A DNA stretch of 64,000 nucleotides from Verrucomicrobiota bacterium (GCA_026398135.1 JAPLTN010000010.1:1-64000), one strand, 5' to 3'. Positions 1 to 8,664 are shown, counted from the stretch's first letter. A program made the numbers and translations. Notes: generated by a model not told the origin, from the sequence alone.

Positions 1-73
1 CCCATACACACACCACACCATAAACAAAAAATTATCTATAAAGGACTTACAAACTCCATGGATTGGCGGGGGC
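1..73. other. AT-rich intergenic edge of the window
   Basis: The first 60 bases are rich in A, C and T and contrast with the GC-rich genes around them. They lie just past the stop codon of the glutamate dehydrogenase gene. No reading frame, hairpin terminator or recognisable promoter pair can be supported in so short a piece. Confidence 0.5.
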
Positions 74-1351
74 TTACGGATAGAGGCCGCGGGCGATTTT
101 GGCGTCGGCCACGCGTTGGATGCCGAGGGTCTGGGCGGCGAGACGGCGGGAGAATTTGTATTTGTCCCGCTGGCGTTCGACGGCGGTGCGAGCCTGCTCC
201 AGTTGGCGGAAGAGTTTTTCCATCACTTCGTCGCGGGTCCAATAGTAGTTTTGCAGGTTCTGGATCCACTCGAAGTAGGACACGATCACGCCGCCGGCGT
301 TGCAGAGCACGTCGGGGATGATTTCGAGATCGGGGCGTTGTTCTTCGAGGAATTTATCGGCGGCGAAGGTGGTGGGGCCGTTGGCGGCCTCGGCCAGCAG
401 GCGGCAGCGCAGGCGGGGGGCGATTTCCGGGCTGATCACGCGCTCGAGCGCGGCGGGCACGAGCACGGTGCATTCGAGGGTAAGCAATTCCTCGTTGGTG
501 ATGGCGGAGCCGCCGTCGAAGGCGGCGAGGTCCCGGGTGCTGGCCACGCAGGCGAGAGCCTTGGCGACGTCGATGCCGGCCGGGTTGTAGTAGCCGCCGG
601 TGTAGTCGGAAATGGCGACGATGCGGGCGCCGCGCCGGGCGAGGGCAAGGGCGGCTTCGCCGCCGACGTTGCCAAAGCCCTGGATGGCCACGGTGGCCTC
701 GGCGATGGGGATGCGCATATCTTCCAGATAACGGGCAATGAGATACGCCACACCCGCGCCGGTGGCTTCGCGGCGGCCTTGCGAGCCGCCGAGCGAGAGG
801 GGTTTTCCGGTGATGATGGAGGGGGTGAGGTGGCCCATGTGGTTGGAGTAGGTGTCCACCATCCAGCCCATCATTTTCTCGTTGGTGCCGACGTCGGGGG
901 CGGGCACATCCACCTCGGGGCCGATGAAGGGGATCAGCTCCTGCATGTAGCGGCGGCAAAGACGTTCGAGTTCGGCGGCGGAGAGGCGGGCGGGATCGAC
1001 GATGACGCCGCCCTTGGCTCCGCCATAGGGCAGGCCGACGAGGGCGGTTTTCCAGCTCATCCACATGGCGAGGGCGGCGACCTCGCCGATGGTCACGTCG
1101 GGGTGGAAACGGATGCCGCCCTTGGCCGGGCCGGTGGAGAGATTGTGTTGCACGCGGTAGCCTTCAAAAACGGAGACGGTGCCGTCGTCGCGGTGAATGG
1201 GCAGGGATACGACAATGGCGCGGCGCGGGTGCTTGACGCGGTCGCGGATCGTTTCGGGCAGGTTTATGGCATCGGCCGCGCGGTCGAATTGTTTGCAGGC
1301 CATGAGGTAGGTTTCACAGGAGTAAATCGGGGTGCTGGGGAGTTTAGACAT
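74..1351 (-). CDS. gdhA: Glu/Leu/Phe/Val dehydrogenase (glutamate dehydrogenase)
   Basis: A 425-residue protein of the Glu/Leu/Phe/Val dehydrogenase family, which interconverts glutamate and 2-oxoglutarate plus ammonia using NAD(P)H in the cytoplasm. The substrate domain holds GPAKGG (around K77), WKTALV (K101) and GGAKGGV (K113), matching the conserved lysines of the family. A Rossmann glycine motif GFGNVG lies at about 225-230. Length fits the roughly 420-residue bacterial hexameric enzymes. The ATG at 1351 has no Shine-Dalgarno before it (CCCACCCC). The gene is divergent from queD, with about 136 bp between. I cannot tell NAD from NADP preference by eye. Confidence 0.95.
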   Translation of the reverse strand: MSKLPSTPIYSCETYLMACKQFDRAADAINLPETIRDRVKHPRRAIVVSLPIHRDDGTVSVFEGYRVQHNLSTGPAKGGIRFHPDVTIGEVAALAMWMSWKTALVGLPYGGAKGGVIVDPARLSAAELERLCRRYMQELIPFIGPEVDVPAPDVGTNEKMMGWMVDTYSNHMGHLTPSIITGKPLSLGGSQGRREATGAGVAYLIARYLEDMRIPIAEATVAIQGFGNVGGEAALALARRGARIVAISDYTGGYYNPAGIDVAKALACVASTRDLAAFDGGSAITNEELLTLECTVLVPAALERVISPEIAPRLRCRLLAEAANGPTTFAADKFLEEQRPDLEIIPDVLCNAGGVIVSYFEWIQNLQNYYWTRDEVMEKLFRQLEQARTAVERQRDKYKFSRRLAAQTLGIQRVADAKIARGLYP

Positions 1352-1487
1352 GGGGTGGGTGGGCTTACGTCCGGCGGAGCGGATATACTGGGCTTAACGA
1401 CACAAAAAGTGCGAAGGAGGAGCGGGCTGGGGGGAAATCCCGGTTCGACTTGGGTGCTTGCCCCGGTCTTTGCTGACATACGAGCCG

Positions 1488-1841
1488 ATGAAATTTACCG
1501 TATCCAAACGTTTTTCCTTCGAGGCGGCGCATTCGCTGCCGCACCTGCCGGTCGGGCATAAATGCCGCAATATCCACGGGCATTCCTATGTGGTGGAGGT
1601 GTTTTGCAGCGGTCCGCTGGATGCGCGGGGCTTCGTGGTGGATTTTGCGGAAATCTCCGACGCGATGCGGCCGATCGTGGATCAGTTGGACCATCAAAAT
1701 CTAAATGATGTGCTGCCGCTTTACTCGACGGCGGAAAATCTCGGGGCGTGGATCGTGGAGCGGCTCGCGCCGAGTTTGCCCACGCTCTCGCATGTGCATG
1801 TGCATGAGACGGCGCGGACCTGCGCCCGGGTGGAGCGTTGA
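1488..1841 (+). CDS. queD: 6-carboxytetrahydropterin synthase QueD
   Basis: A 117-residue member of the 6-pyruvoyl-tetrahydropterin synthase fold. QueD makes 6-carboxy-5,6,7,8-tetrahydropterin from dihydroneopterin triphosphate, an early step to queuosine and 7-deazaguanine tRNA modification. Zinc ligands are visible as AAH (H15) and IHGH (H30, H32), and C26 is the expected nucleophile position. I chose ATG 1488 because the family starts close to a KFTVSKRFSF-type strand; an upstream TTG at 1458 would add ten residues with no family resemblance. It ends 20 bp from the convergent polyketide synthase gene. No other queuosine gene is in the window, and the short size argues against a eukaryote-type PTPS. 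Confidence 0.9.
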   Translation: MKFTVSKRFSFEAAHSLPHLPVGHKCRNIHGHSYVVEVFCSGPLDARGFVVDFAEISDAMRPIVDQLDHQNLNDVLPLYSTAENLGAWIVERLAPSLPTLSHVHVHETARTCARVER

Positions 1842-1861
1842 GCGCGGCGCGCGGGGGGTGA

Positions 1862-2920
1862 TTACGCCCGGGTAAGGCGGCAGGAATGGGCGGAGAATCC
1901 GGCGCCGAAGGCGACCAGCCAGCAGTCGGCGGCGGAGTCGGGCGGGCCTTCGGCGAGGGCGTCGGCGAGGGCAAACAGCACCGAGGGGCTGCTCATGTTG
2001 CCATAGTCGCGGAGAACGCGTCGGCTGGAGGTAAGCCGGTGGCCGGGCAGGGCGGCTTCGAGGGCGTCGAGCACGTCGCGTCCGCCGGGGTGGGCGAGGA
2101 TGCGGGCGGGGGTGCCGCGCGCGGCGGTTTCGGTGGCGAGGAGTCGCGCCACGGCGGCGGCTGCGAGGGCGGGCACGGCGGCCGTCAGGCGGTTGCGCAG
2201 TTTGCCGTCGCGTTGTTCGAAGCGGATTTGATCGCGCGCGGCGGGGTCGTGATGGGTGTCGAAGCCACCGATCATGAGGGGGGCGGCGGCGTACGGGCCG
2301 ATCTTGGGCGGGGTTGCGCGCCAGATGCTGGCGGAGGCTCCGTCGCCGAAGAGGCAGGAGCTGATGAGAACGCCCTGATCGTCGTCGAGGTAGAAGGCGG
2401 CGGAGCAGATTTCGACCGCGATGCAGGCCACGGTGGCTCCGGGGTGGGCGGCGAGCACGCCTTGGGCGGAGCGCAGGGTGGGAATGGCGGCGCCGCAGCC
2501 CAGGCCGACGAGGTCTTGCAAATAGGCGTTCGGGCGGAGCCCGAGCTGTTCGGCGACGTAGCTGCTCACTCCGGGACAAAGATAACCGGTGCAGGTGCAC
2601 ACGATGAGCGCGTCGAGTTGATCGGCGTGCAGGCCGGCTTGGGCCAGGGCGGTAGCGAGCGCGCGCCCGGCCAGCAAGGGGGCTTCGCGCCGGAAGATTT
2701 CGTTCAAGGTATCCGCCGGGGCGGTGAATACCTGCTCAAGGGGTGTGGCGGCAAAATGTCGGGAGGCGATGCCGCTGTCGCCATTGAGGATGGATTGCAG
2801 GACTAGAACGGAACGGCGGGCGAGAAGCGGGCGGACGGGCGAGGCGGCAATCATTTGCCAGCATTCCTGCTGGGTGTAGCGAGCGGAGGGAACCGCAGTG
2901 GTGAGGGCCTGAAGATACAT
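1862..2920 (-). CDS. Type III polyketide synthase (chalcone/stilbene synthase family)
   Basis: A 352-residue type III polyketide synthase that condenses malonyl units onto an acyl-CoA starter. The catalytic triad is complete: Cys142 in GLGCGAAIPTLR, His277 in ILAHPGG and Asn308 in DYGNMSSPS. Its start overlaps the stop of the upstream flavoprotein gene (TGATG), and that gene in turn overlaps a methyltransferase, so it is the last gene of a coupled three-gene operon. A synthase with a flavoprotein and a methyltransferase recalls the alkylresorcinol or alkylquinone (Srs) logic of Streptomyces. The product is inferred to be a modified long-chain phenol or pyrone, and starter length cannot be read from sequence. 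Confidence 0.92.
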   Translation of the reverse strand: MYLQALTTAVPSARYTQQECWQMIAASPVRPLLARRSVLVLQSILNGDSGIASRHFAATPLEQVFTAPADTLNEIFRREAPLLAGRALATALAQAGLHADQLDALIVCTCTGYLCPGVSSYVAEQLGLRPNAYLQDLVGLGCGAAIPTLRSAQGVLAAHPGATVACIAVEICSAAFYLDDDQGVLISSCLFGDGASASIWRATPPKIGPYAAAPLMIGGFDTHHDPAARDQIRFEQRDGKLRNRLTAAVPALAAAAVARLLATETAARGTPARILAHPGGRDVLDALEAALPGHRLTSSRRVLRDYGNMSSPSVLFALADALAEGPPDSAADCWLVAFGAGFSAHSCRLTRA

Positions 2921-3999
2921 CAGTGAAGGAGTCGATAAAGCCGGTTAAATGGAAGCAGGCCCGCGTGGGCTAACGCGGTGAGGGTGCGTTGACCGGCGGG
3001 GTTCAGGAGTGCGGGGTGGAGCAGTCGGGCGGTGGCAAGGCGGGTGCGGAAATGCCTGCGCAGCCGGTGTTGGATGGTGGCGACGGTCGCGGGCCATTCG
3101 GCCGCGCCCCGGGTCCAGGCCAGCAGTGGATTGAGGGCGAGTGCGGCCGACTGAAAGGCCATGGCCATGCCATTGCCGGTGAAGGGCGGAATGGGGGACA
3201 CGCAATCTCCGAGGCCGAGGCGCAGCCCGGCTGACGAGGAGCTGGAGGGGCGGTTGGGCGGACGGCCAAAGTCCAGTCCGGCAATGGCGCAATGCGAGGC
3301 GGGCGCTATTTCGGCGGCGGCCAGTCGATTGGCGAGGTCGGCTAGGCCCGCGCTGCGCAGGTAAGCGGGCAGGATGGAGGCACGATCCTCGGCCACGACG
3401 GTGCGTTGGTGGAAAAGTCCGGAGACGTTTACCCAGCCATTATCCAAGGCGCAGAGGCCGACGTAGGCGCGGGTGCCCAGATGCATTTCGAGGTCGGAGT
3501 TCAGGGTAATGCCTCGGGCGTGGCATTTAAGGCCCAGCCAAGGGGAGTTCGCGGCGGGTCGCCGACCGTGGGCAAAGACGTATCCGGGGGCGTCCTGGGT
3601 TAACGTGTGCCGGGAGCGGGTCAGGAGTGTGCCGCCAGCGGCGAGGAAGGCGGCGGCAAGTCGCTGGTCGAGACGGTGGCGGTCGATGGCCAGAGCGGGC
3701 GCGGGCAAGGTATGACGGCTGCGCAAGGTGGCGCGGTGATACCAGGCGACCTGGGTGTGCTGGCGGGCGTCGGCTAAAAAGGGCGCGAGTTCCAGGCGCT
3801 GGATGGTGCGGGCGTCGAGCCCGGCGATGAATTCTCCGCAGACCCGGTGGCGGGGATAATCCCCCGCCTCGTGCAGGGTCACGGGCACGGCGGCGCGGCG
3901 CAGGGCGAGTCCCAGCGAGAGTCCGGCCAGTCCGCCGCCGAGGATGACGACGGGGCGGTCATTTGCCGTGTCGTGGCTGGCCGCGGGCGGGGCTGTCAT
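2920..3999 (-). CDS. FAD-dependent oxidoreductase (geranylgeranyl-reductase/hydroxylase-like)
   Basis: A 359-residue flavoprotein with an N-terminal FAD-binding glycine motif, VVILGGGLAGLSLGL (about residues 17-31), and a second FAD motif around LRLGLGDCVSPIPPFTGNGMAMA, typical of the p-hydroxybenzoate hydroxylase/geranylgeranyl reductase superfamily. It is coupled at both ends by 4-5 base overlaps, to the methyltransferase upstream and the type III polyketide synthase downstream. It therefore most likely oxidises or hydroxylates the polyketide product. Whether it is a monooxygenase or a reductase cannot be decided from sequence alone. Confidence 0.85.
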   Translation of the reverse strand: MTAPPAASHDTANDRPVVILGGGLAGLSLGLALRRAAVPVTLHEAGDYPRHRVCGEFIAGLDARTIQRLELAPFLADARQHTQVAWYHRATLRSRHTLPAPALAIDRHRLDQRLAAAFLAAGGTLLTRSRHTLTQDAPGYVFAHGRRPAANSPWLGLKCHARGITLNSDLEMHLGTRAYVGLCALDNGWVNVSGLFHQRTVVAEDRASILPAYLRSAGLADLANRLAAAEIAPASHCAIAGLDFGRPPNRPSSSSSAGLRLGLGDCVSPIPPFTGNGMAMAFQSAALALNPLLAWTRGAAEWPATVATIQHRLRRHFRTRLATARLLHPALLNPAGQRTLTALAHAGLLPFNRLYRLLH

Positions 4000-4640
4000 G
4001 GGCGGCGAAGTGCGATCATCCGGTAGGCGCCGAGCACGGTGGTCGTTATCCGCCAGTGCCAGCGGTCGGGGTCGAGGTGCAGGGCGCGGGGGAGTTCGTC
4101 ACCGCGAAAGCCGGCCTCGATGCTCACGCGTCCGTCGTGGCGGGTCACCGGGCTGGCTCCGCCGATGGGGGCGGCGAGCGTCCAGAGGAGGCGGGAGCGC
4201 AGGTGGCGGAAGGGTTCGTTAAAGAGGAGCACGCGGGCGTGGGGGGCGAGCCGGTCGCCCAAGGCGGCCAGCTCGGACACGGTGAGATGATGCAGGATCA
4301 GGTTGCCGACAACGATGGGGTATTCACTCCATGCCGGGAAGTCGCGCAGATCGAAGGCGTGCCAGCGGGCGGAGGCGGGCCAGTCGGCGGGGGCGGGAAA
4401 TTGATCGAGCGCGTCGGTGGGAAGGCCGGCGGCGAGCAAACGAAGGGCGAGGCGGCCGTCACCCGAACCGAGCTCGAGCGCGCGTTCGCCGGGCCGGGCA
4501 AGCGGGGGGGCGGTGCGAACAAACCAAGTGTTATTCCCCATGATGCGATTTATGCGGACCAAATCCGCGCGGCTGCGGCGGGCCTCGGGGGAATCGGGGG
4601 TAAGCGAATCGAGCAATTCCGGGCTTAATTTACGCTTCAT
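3996..4640 (-). CDS. Class I SAM-dependent methyltransferase
   Basis: A 214-residue class I methyltransferase. Motif I is LELGSGDGR at about 55-63, followed by DALDQFP as the acidic loop and VVGNLILHHLT as the motif IV region. I chose ATG 4640 because the open frame further upstream (to 4931) is low-complexity and crosses the start of a divergent small gene. Its stop overlaps the flavoprotein start (ATGA). As first gene of the polyketide operon it is the probable O- or C-methylating tailoring enzyme. It is soluble and class I, unlike the membrane methyltransferase SrsB in Streptomyces, so the cluster is analogous rather than identical. Confidence 0.85.
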   Translation of the reverse strand: MKRKLSPELLDSLTPDSPEARRSRADLVRINRIMGNNTWFVRTAPPLARPGERALELGSGDGRLALRLLAAGLPTDALDQFPAPADWPASARWHAFDLRDFPAWSEYPIVVGNLILHHLTVSELAALGDRLAPHARVLLFNEPFRHLRSRLLWTLAAPIGGASPVTRHDGRVSIEAGFRGDELPRALHLDPDRWHWRITTTVLGAYRMIALRRP

Positions 4641-4733
4641 GCGGGCAGGGTGCGGAGGGAAGGGGTTTGCGCAAACGAGGGAGTCACCTTGGTGTGGCGA
4701 GGCAATGTTGCCGCGGCGGCTTCCCGCTCGGTT

Positions 4734-4898
4734 ATGCTCAAACTTTTCATACTCGTATTTTCGACGGTGCTGAGCGGCGCGCTGGGTTATGGCGCGGATG
4801 CGCCGGGGTGTGATTTCTTCCGGTCGTTTATCTGGAGTGGCGTGGGCGCGATGGCGGGCTGCTGGCTGGGGTGGTGGTTGCATCGCCACTTTCTCTAA
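4734..4898 (+). CDS. Small hydrophobic protein, possible membrane peptide
   Basis: A 54-residue reading frame, divergent from the methyltransferase gene. Residues 3-20 (KLFILVFSTVLSGALGYG) and 34-49 (WSGVGAMAGCWLGWWLHR) could form two membrane spans or a signal segment plus one span, with a positively charged C-terminus. The glycine spacing in the second span suits helix packing. I do not recognise a family. Length and position upstream of the HDOD gene make it plausible, but it could be chance coding in GC-rich DNA. An extended start at 4650 would overlap the methyltransferase promoter region and looks less likely. Confidence 0.45.
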   Translation: MLKLFILVFSTVLSGALGYGADAPGCDFFRSFIWSGVGAMAGCWLGWWLHRHFL

Positions 4899-5010
4899 GA
4901 TTGAGGATAAGCTTTTTGGGCATCCGGGCATAAAAACTCTAAAGATTCAGGAATTTTGTCCGTTTTAACGTGTTCCCAATAAAACGTTTTAAACATGATC
5001 ACAGCCAGTG

Positions 5011-5937
5011 ATGTTACGCTTAAAGTGCTGCTCGTCGCTTTTGGTTACCGACCCACCGATTGTCATGCAGGCCGATAATCTCACTTTACTCAAAGCGGCG
5101 GCCACGCGGCTGGCCACGGCAAGCGCGTTGATCAACGCGCTTTACGAGGCGTTAAATGAACCGGAAATCGATCATGGGCGGGTGGTCAAACTCATGTCGA
5201 TGGACTTGGCGATCGGGACGCGCTTGTTACGACTGGCCAACACCGCGAGCTACAATCGTGGCGTGACGATAAACAGCATTGAAAAGGCCATCGTTTGGCT
5301 GGGGCTCTCCGAAGCGTACAGGGTCACGTGCGCCGCTATCTCGGCGAAGCTGTGTGAACAGGATTTGCCCTTGTATCGCATCTCGGCGGGCAGGCTGTTG
5401 TATAACTCGGTGGCGACGGCGGTGGGGATGGAGTTGCTGGCCAAGGAGGCGAAGCTCGACCCCAACACCGGATACACGCTTGGGTTGCTGGCTAATCTGG
5501 GGCGCATCCTTTTGCAGCGTTTGGCGGATGCGCTCGGCCTTCCGGCCTGCGGTGCGGACCTGCCCCAGATCACGGAAGTGCTGGCTTGGGAGCGCGCGCA
5601 TCTAGGTTGGAACCAGGCGGAGGCAGGGGCGCTTATTTTACAGCACTGGGGGCTTAATCCGGTCTTTGCCTCGGTCGTAGCTTGCCAATACGATCCCGTT
5701 TCAGCTTCGACCGACGCGACCCGGCGCTGGAGCTCACTCTTGCAGGTGGCCAAGACATTGGTCGCGATGACGGACTATAGTCTGGGGGTCGAGAGCGATG
5801 CGTGCGTGGTGACCAACGCGATTTTCCAAGCGGCGGATTTACCTAACTTCGACGGAATGATTTATAGTGTCCGAATCGCGTCGGCGACGCGTGCGTTGTG
5901 CGCTGAGACGGGTGTGCCCGATCCTTGGGGGAGGTAG
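5011..5937 (+). CDS. HDOD-domain protein
   Basis: A 308-residue protein with an HDOD domain through most of its length. The N-terminal helical part reads LMSMDLAIGTRLLRLANTASYNRG, and the central GYTLGLLANLGRILLQ replaces the GLLHDIG-type signature of HD enzymes. The metal-binding His-Asp pair is absent, as is usual for HDOD, so it is probably a signalling scaffold and not a phosphodiesterase. HDOD proteins often act beside two-component or c-di-GMP systems, but none is adjacent here. Possible starts are GTG 5008, ATG 5011 and ATG 5065. An AT-rich 110-bp leader precedes it. Confidence 0.85.
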   Translation: MLRLKCCSSLLVTDPPIVMQADNLTLLKAAATRLATASALINALYEALNEPEIDHGRVVKLMSMDLAIGTRLLRLANTASYNRGVTINSIEKAIVWLGLSEAYRVTCAAISAKLCEQDLPLYRISAGRLLYNSVATAVGMELLAKEAKLDPNTGYTLGLLANLGRILLQRLADALGLPACGADLPQITEVLAWERAHLGWNQAEAGALILQHWGLNPVFASVVACQYDPVSASTDATRRWSSLLQVAKTLVAMTDYSLGVESDACVVTNAIFQAADLPNFDGMIYSVRIASATRALCAETGVPDPWGR

Positions 5938-5971
5938 CGCGGATGGTTTTGCTTTGGTTTGGGCCGAAAAA

Positions 5972-6949
5972 CTACAGCCACCCGCGGCGGCGCAGATAGA
6001 GCATCAAGGCGGCGGTCGTGAGCAGGGTCAGAATCGCGGCGGCGGGGTAGGTCCAGACCGGGGCCAACTCGGGCATGTGGCCGAAGTTCATGCCGAACCA
6101 GCTCCCGATGATGAGCGGCGGGGTGGTGGCGGCGGTGATGCCGGTGAGGACCTTGATGCCCTCGTTGGCCTCGTGGGAGGATTTGTTGAGGTAAACGCGG
6201 AAGCTTAAGATCAACTGGTCGCCCCAGGCGGCGGCCTGATGTTCGATGCGGGCGAAGTCTTCCGCGAGATCGCGCAGGTAGGGCAGGAGAATGGGCCGGA
6301 GAAAACCGGGTTTGCCTTGCGCGAGTTCGGCGGCGACGGCGCGTTGGGGGCGCACGATCTGGCGCAGGGTGGCGAGATCCTTGCGCAGGGCCACGACTTG
6401 GGGAAACAGCTCTTTGGGCGAGGCGTGGCCGAGCACGGATTCTTCAATGCCTTCGAGATCGTGGCGCAGTTCGTCGAGCGCGGGCTTGTAGGCTTCCACC
6501 AACTGGTCGAGCAGGGTGTGGGCGATGCGGTCGGGGCCGCGCACCGGAATAGCGCCGTGGCCGGTGCGGGTGTAGCGTTCGAGCACCTGTTGCACCAGGC
6601 GCAGGGGCTGGCGGTGAAACGTGATCAGGAAGTTTTTCCCCAGAATCAGGTCGAGGTCGGTGGTGGAGAATTTGTCGGTCTTGGAGTAATCCACCGCGTG
6701 CATCACGAGGTGCAGGTAGTCGTCGAAAGCATCGAGTTTGGGGAAGTGCGAATGGGTGGCGCAGTCTTCGATCACGACCGGGTGGATGGCGAAAAGGGCT
6801 TCGAGAATGGAGGTGGTTTCCTCGGTGGTTGGCGCGCTGAGATCGACCCAGAGCATCACGTTGGGTTCGGCGCGCAGGGCCGCGAGCGTTTCCTGCGGCG
6901 GGTTCTGCGCCGAGAAACGGTGGTCGCGATAAACCAAGGTGGTGATCAT
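5972..6949 (-). CDS. corA: CorA-family divalent metal transporter, copy 1
   Basis: A 325-residue CorA protein. The long acidic and helical cytoplasmic part ends in two C-terminal membrane helices, with the diagnostic GMN motif at the end of the first (SWFGMNFGHMPE) and the basic tail RRRGWL. CorA pentamers carry Mg2+, Co2+ or related cations across the inner membrane. It is a tandem paralogue of the gene at 7129-8097. The start ATG 6949 was chosen because residues upstream (GIRHSSFAGG) are encoded by a 7-nt phased intergenic repeat. The N-terminus begins ITTLVYRDHRF, like copy 2. Confidence 0.92.
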   Translation of the reverse strand: MITTLVYRDHRFSAQNPPQETLAALRAEPNVMLWVDLSAPTTEETTSILEALFAIHPVVIEDCATHSHFPKLDAFDDYLHLVMHAVDYSKTDKFSTTDLDLILGKNFLITFHRQPLRLVQQVLERYTRTGHGAIPVRGPDRIAHTLLDQLVEAYKPALDELRHDLEGIEESVLGHASPKELFPQVVALRKDLATLRQIVRPQRAVAAELAQGKPGFLRPILLPYLRDLAEDFARIEHQAAAWGDQLILSFRVYLNKSSHEANEGIKVLTGITAATTPPLIIGSWFGMNFGHMPELAPVWTYPAAAILTLLTTAALMLYLRRRGWL

Positions 6950-6959
6950 GGCGCCTCCG

Positions 6960-7113
6960 GCGAATGACGAATGACGAATGCCCAATGCCCAGTGACGGAT
7001 GATCCGGGGTTCGCAGCGGAAGGTGCGGTCGAACGACTTGGCGTGCGGTGGACAAACGGGTGCATGGCAGACGTCGGGAGAGTTAAGGAATCATTGGGCA
7101 TTGGTCATTTCTG
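6960..7113. repeat. Heptanucleotide-phased inverted repeat between the two corA genes
   Basis: The left part (about 6960-7001) is a run of degenerate 7-base units: GCGAATG, ACGAATG, ACGAATG, CCCAATG, CCCAGTG, ACGGATG. The right part (about 7090-7113) carries the same unit inverted: CATTGGG, CATTGGT, CATTTCT. Around 90 bases separate them. The transcript could fold with the two arms paired. It sits just upstream of corA copy 1 and downstream of copy 2, and accounts for the spurious extended start of copy 1. Function is unknown. Confidence 0.7.
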
Positions 7114-7128
7114 ACGCGGCTCGGTGCG

Positions 7129-8097
7129 TCAGATGAGCCCCCGGCGTTTGCACCAGCGGTAAACGAGGTAGGTCAGGGCGAGGGTGATGGTGCCGATCAA
7201 GGGGTAGGACCATCGACCATCGAGCTCAGGCATGTGGGCGAAATTCATTCCGTACCAAGTGGAAACCAAGGTGGCGGGCAGGCTTATGGCGGTCAGGGCG
7301 GTGAGGACTTTGATGCCCTCGTTGGCCTCGAAGTCGGAGCGGCTGAGGTGAAGATCGAACGAGATGAGGAGCTGGTCGGCGTGGGTGGTGGCGGTCTCCT
7401 CGATGCGTACGAGGTTGTCGCGCAGGTCGCGGAAGTAGGGCAGCATCACCGGGCGGATGAGTTTGGATTCGCCGTGGGCGAGGCGGGCGGCGACCTCGCG
7501 CTGGGGGCGGACGGCGGCGCGCAGGGTGTTGAGTTCGGTGCGCACGCCGAGCAGGCGCACGGTCAGGTCGTGGGCGTCGCCGGAGAGCACGTCGGCCTCG
7601 ATTTCTTCAAGCTCGGTGCGGAATTCGTCGGTGACGGGTTTGTAGTTGTCCACCAAGGCATCGAGCACGAGGTGGGCGAGCCGGTCGGGGCCGCGGGCGA
7701 CGATGCCGGTGGCTTTGGCGCAGCGCTCCAGCACGGAGGCGACGGATTTAAGGGGCGTGGGGTGAAAGGTGACGAGAAATTCGCGTCCGAGGAAGAGGTT
7801 GAGCTCGGTGGTGGTGAATTTGTCGGTGCGGTTGAAATCCACCGCGTGCATGACGAGGAAAAGGTAGTCCTCGTAGTCTTCGACTTTGGGCAGGGACGAG
7901 GGGGCGACGCAGTCCTCGATGGCGAGGGGGTGAAACTGGAAAACGCCTTCGAGGATGGCCTTGGTTTCCTCGGGCGTGGGGTTGAAGAGGTTTACCCAGA
8001 GGATGAGACCTTTATCGCCGCGCACGAGGCGCAGGGCCTCGAGTTCGAGGTCGCGGCCGACGACTTTGCCTTCGCTGAAGATAAAGGATTGGATCAT
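7129..8097 (-). CDS. corA: CorA-family divalent metal transporter, copy 2
   Basis: A 322-residue CorA paralogue with STWYGMNFAHMPELDG (YGMNF, the standard CorA pore signature) and the tail KRRGLI. It aligns by eye with copy 1 over its whole length, including the IEDCVAPSSLPKVEDYEDYLFLVMHAVDF stretch, matching CATHSHFPKLDAFDDYLHLVMHAVDY in copy 1. The pair therefore arose by tandem duplication and has diverged. It is upstream of copy 1 on the same strand with a repeat-filled gap, so co-transcription is uncertain. Substrate is inferred to be Mg2+ or another divalent metal. Confidence 0.92.
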   Translation of the reverse strand: MIQSFIFSEGKVVGRDLELEALRLVRGDKGLILWVNLFNPTPEETKAILEGVFQFHPLAIEDCVAPSSLPKVEDYEDYLFLVMHAVDFNRTDKFTTTELNLFLGREFLVTFHPTPLKSVASVLERCAKATGIVARGPDRLAHLVLDALVDNYKPVTDEFRTELEEIEADVLSGDAHDLTVRLLGVRTELNTLRAAVRPQREVAARLAHGESKLIRPVMLPYFRDLRDNLVRIEETATTHADQLLISFDLHLSRSDFEANEGIKVLTALTAISLPATLVSTWYGMNFAHMPELDGRWSYPLIGTITLALTYLVYRWCKRRGLI

Positions 8098-8184
8098 GCG
8101 GCGGGCGGGCTGGGCGCTTGGCTGGGTGCGGAGTCGGCGCAGACGAAAGCGGTGAGCGCGGGTCGGTCGAAGGTTCGCCCGGCC

Positions 8185-8664
8185 TTATGCGGCCGGAGCG
8201 GTGAGCTTGACCTCGGCGGCAAGAAGCACGCCGATGAAATGCTCGGGAGTCGCGGCAGACAACAGGGCTTCGCGGTTAGCGGGGTCTTTGAAGATTTTAC
8301 AAAGTACGGATACCACCTGCAGGTAACCCATCGGATTGTTTTTGGGCGTGCCCAGCACGAAGAGCAGACGAACCAGCTGCTGATCTTTTTCGAAGTTAAC
8401 TCCTGTGGAACTGCGGCCAATGGCGAGGACGAGGTCGCTGACGTGCTCGGTGCGGGCGTGGGGCAGGGCGATCTCGTTGCCGAGGCAGGTGGTATCGAGC
8501 CGGTCGCGGGCGAGGAGTTCGTTGTAAAAGCCGGTGTAGTTGAGGACCAAGGGGTGGCCGTCGAGCTGGCGTGCGACCTCGTTGAGCGCGGCGGTGCGCT
8601 TGGTGGATTGCACCGCGAGTGCGATGCGGGAGGGATCGAGAATATTACGGAGTAGGCCGGCCAT
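8185..8664 (-). CDS. PTS EIIA-Ntr-type regulatory protein
   Basis: A 159-residue EIIA domain of the fructose/nitrogen-type phosphotransferase family. The phosphorylatable histidine is H69 in NEIALPHART, and the LVRLLFVLGTPK strand follows as in PtsN. No transporter subunit accompanies it, so it is more likely regulatory (PtsN-like, or a sensor of transport) than a sugar carrier. It lies 87 bp upstream of the corA pair on the same strand. EIIA-Ntr proteins elsewhere modulate potassium and other ion transport, so a link with CorA is possible but unproven. Confidence 0.85.
   Translation of the reverse strand: MAGLLRNILDPSRIALAVQSTKRTAALNEVARQLDGHPLVLNYTGFYNELLARDRLDTTCLGNEIALPHARTEHVSDLVLAIGRSSTGVNFEKDQQLVRLLFVLGTPKNNPMGYLQVVSVLCKIFKDPANREALLSAATPEHFIGVLLAAEVKLTAPAA

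Noticed and set aside
116-1561. Long plus-strand frame over the glutamate dehydrogenase gene
   Set aside because: Glycine-rich antisense artefact of a GC-rich gene; the opposite strand is clearly gdhA.
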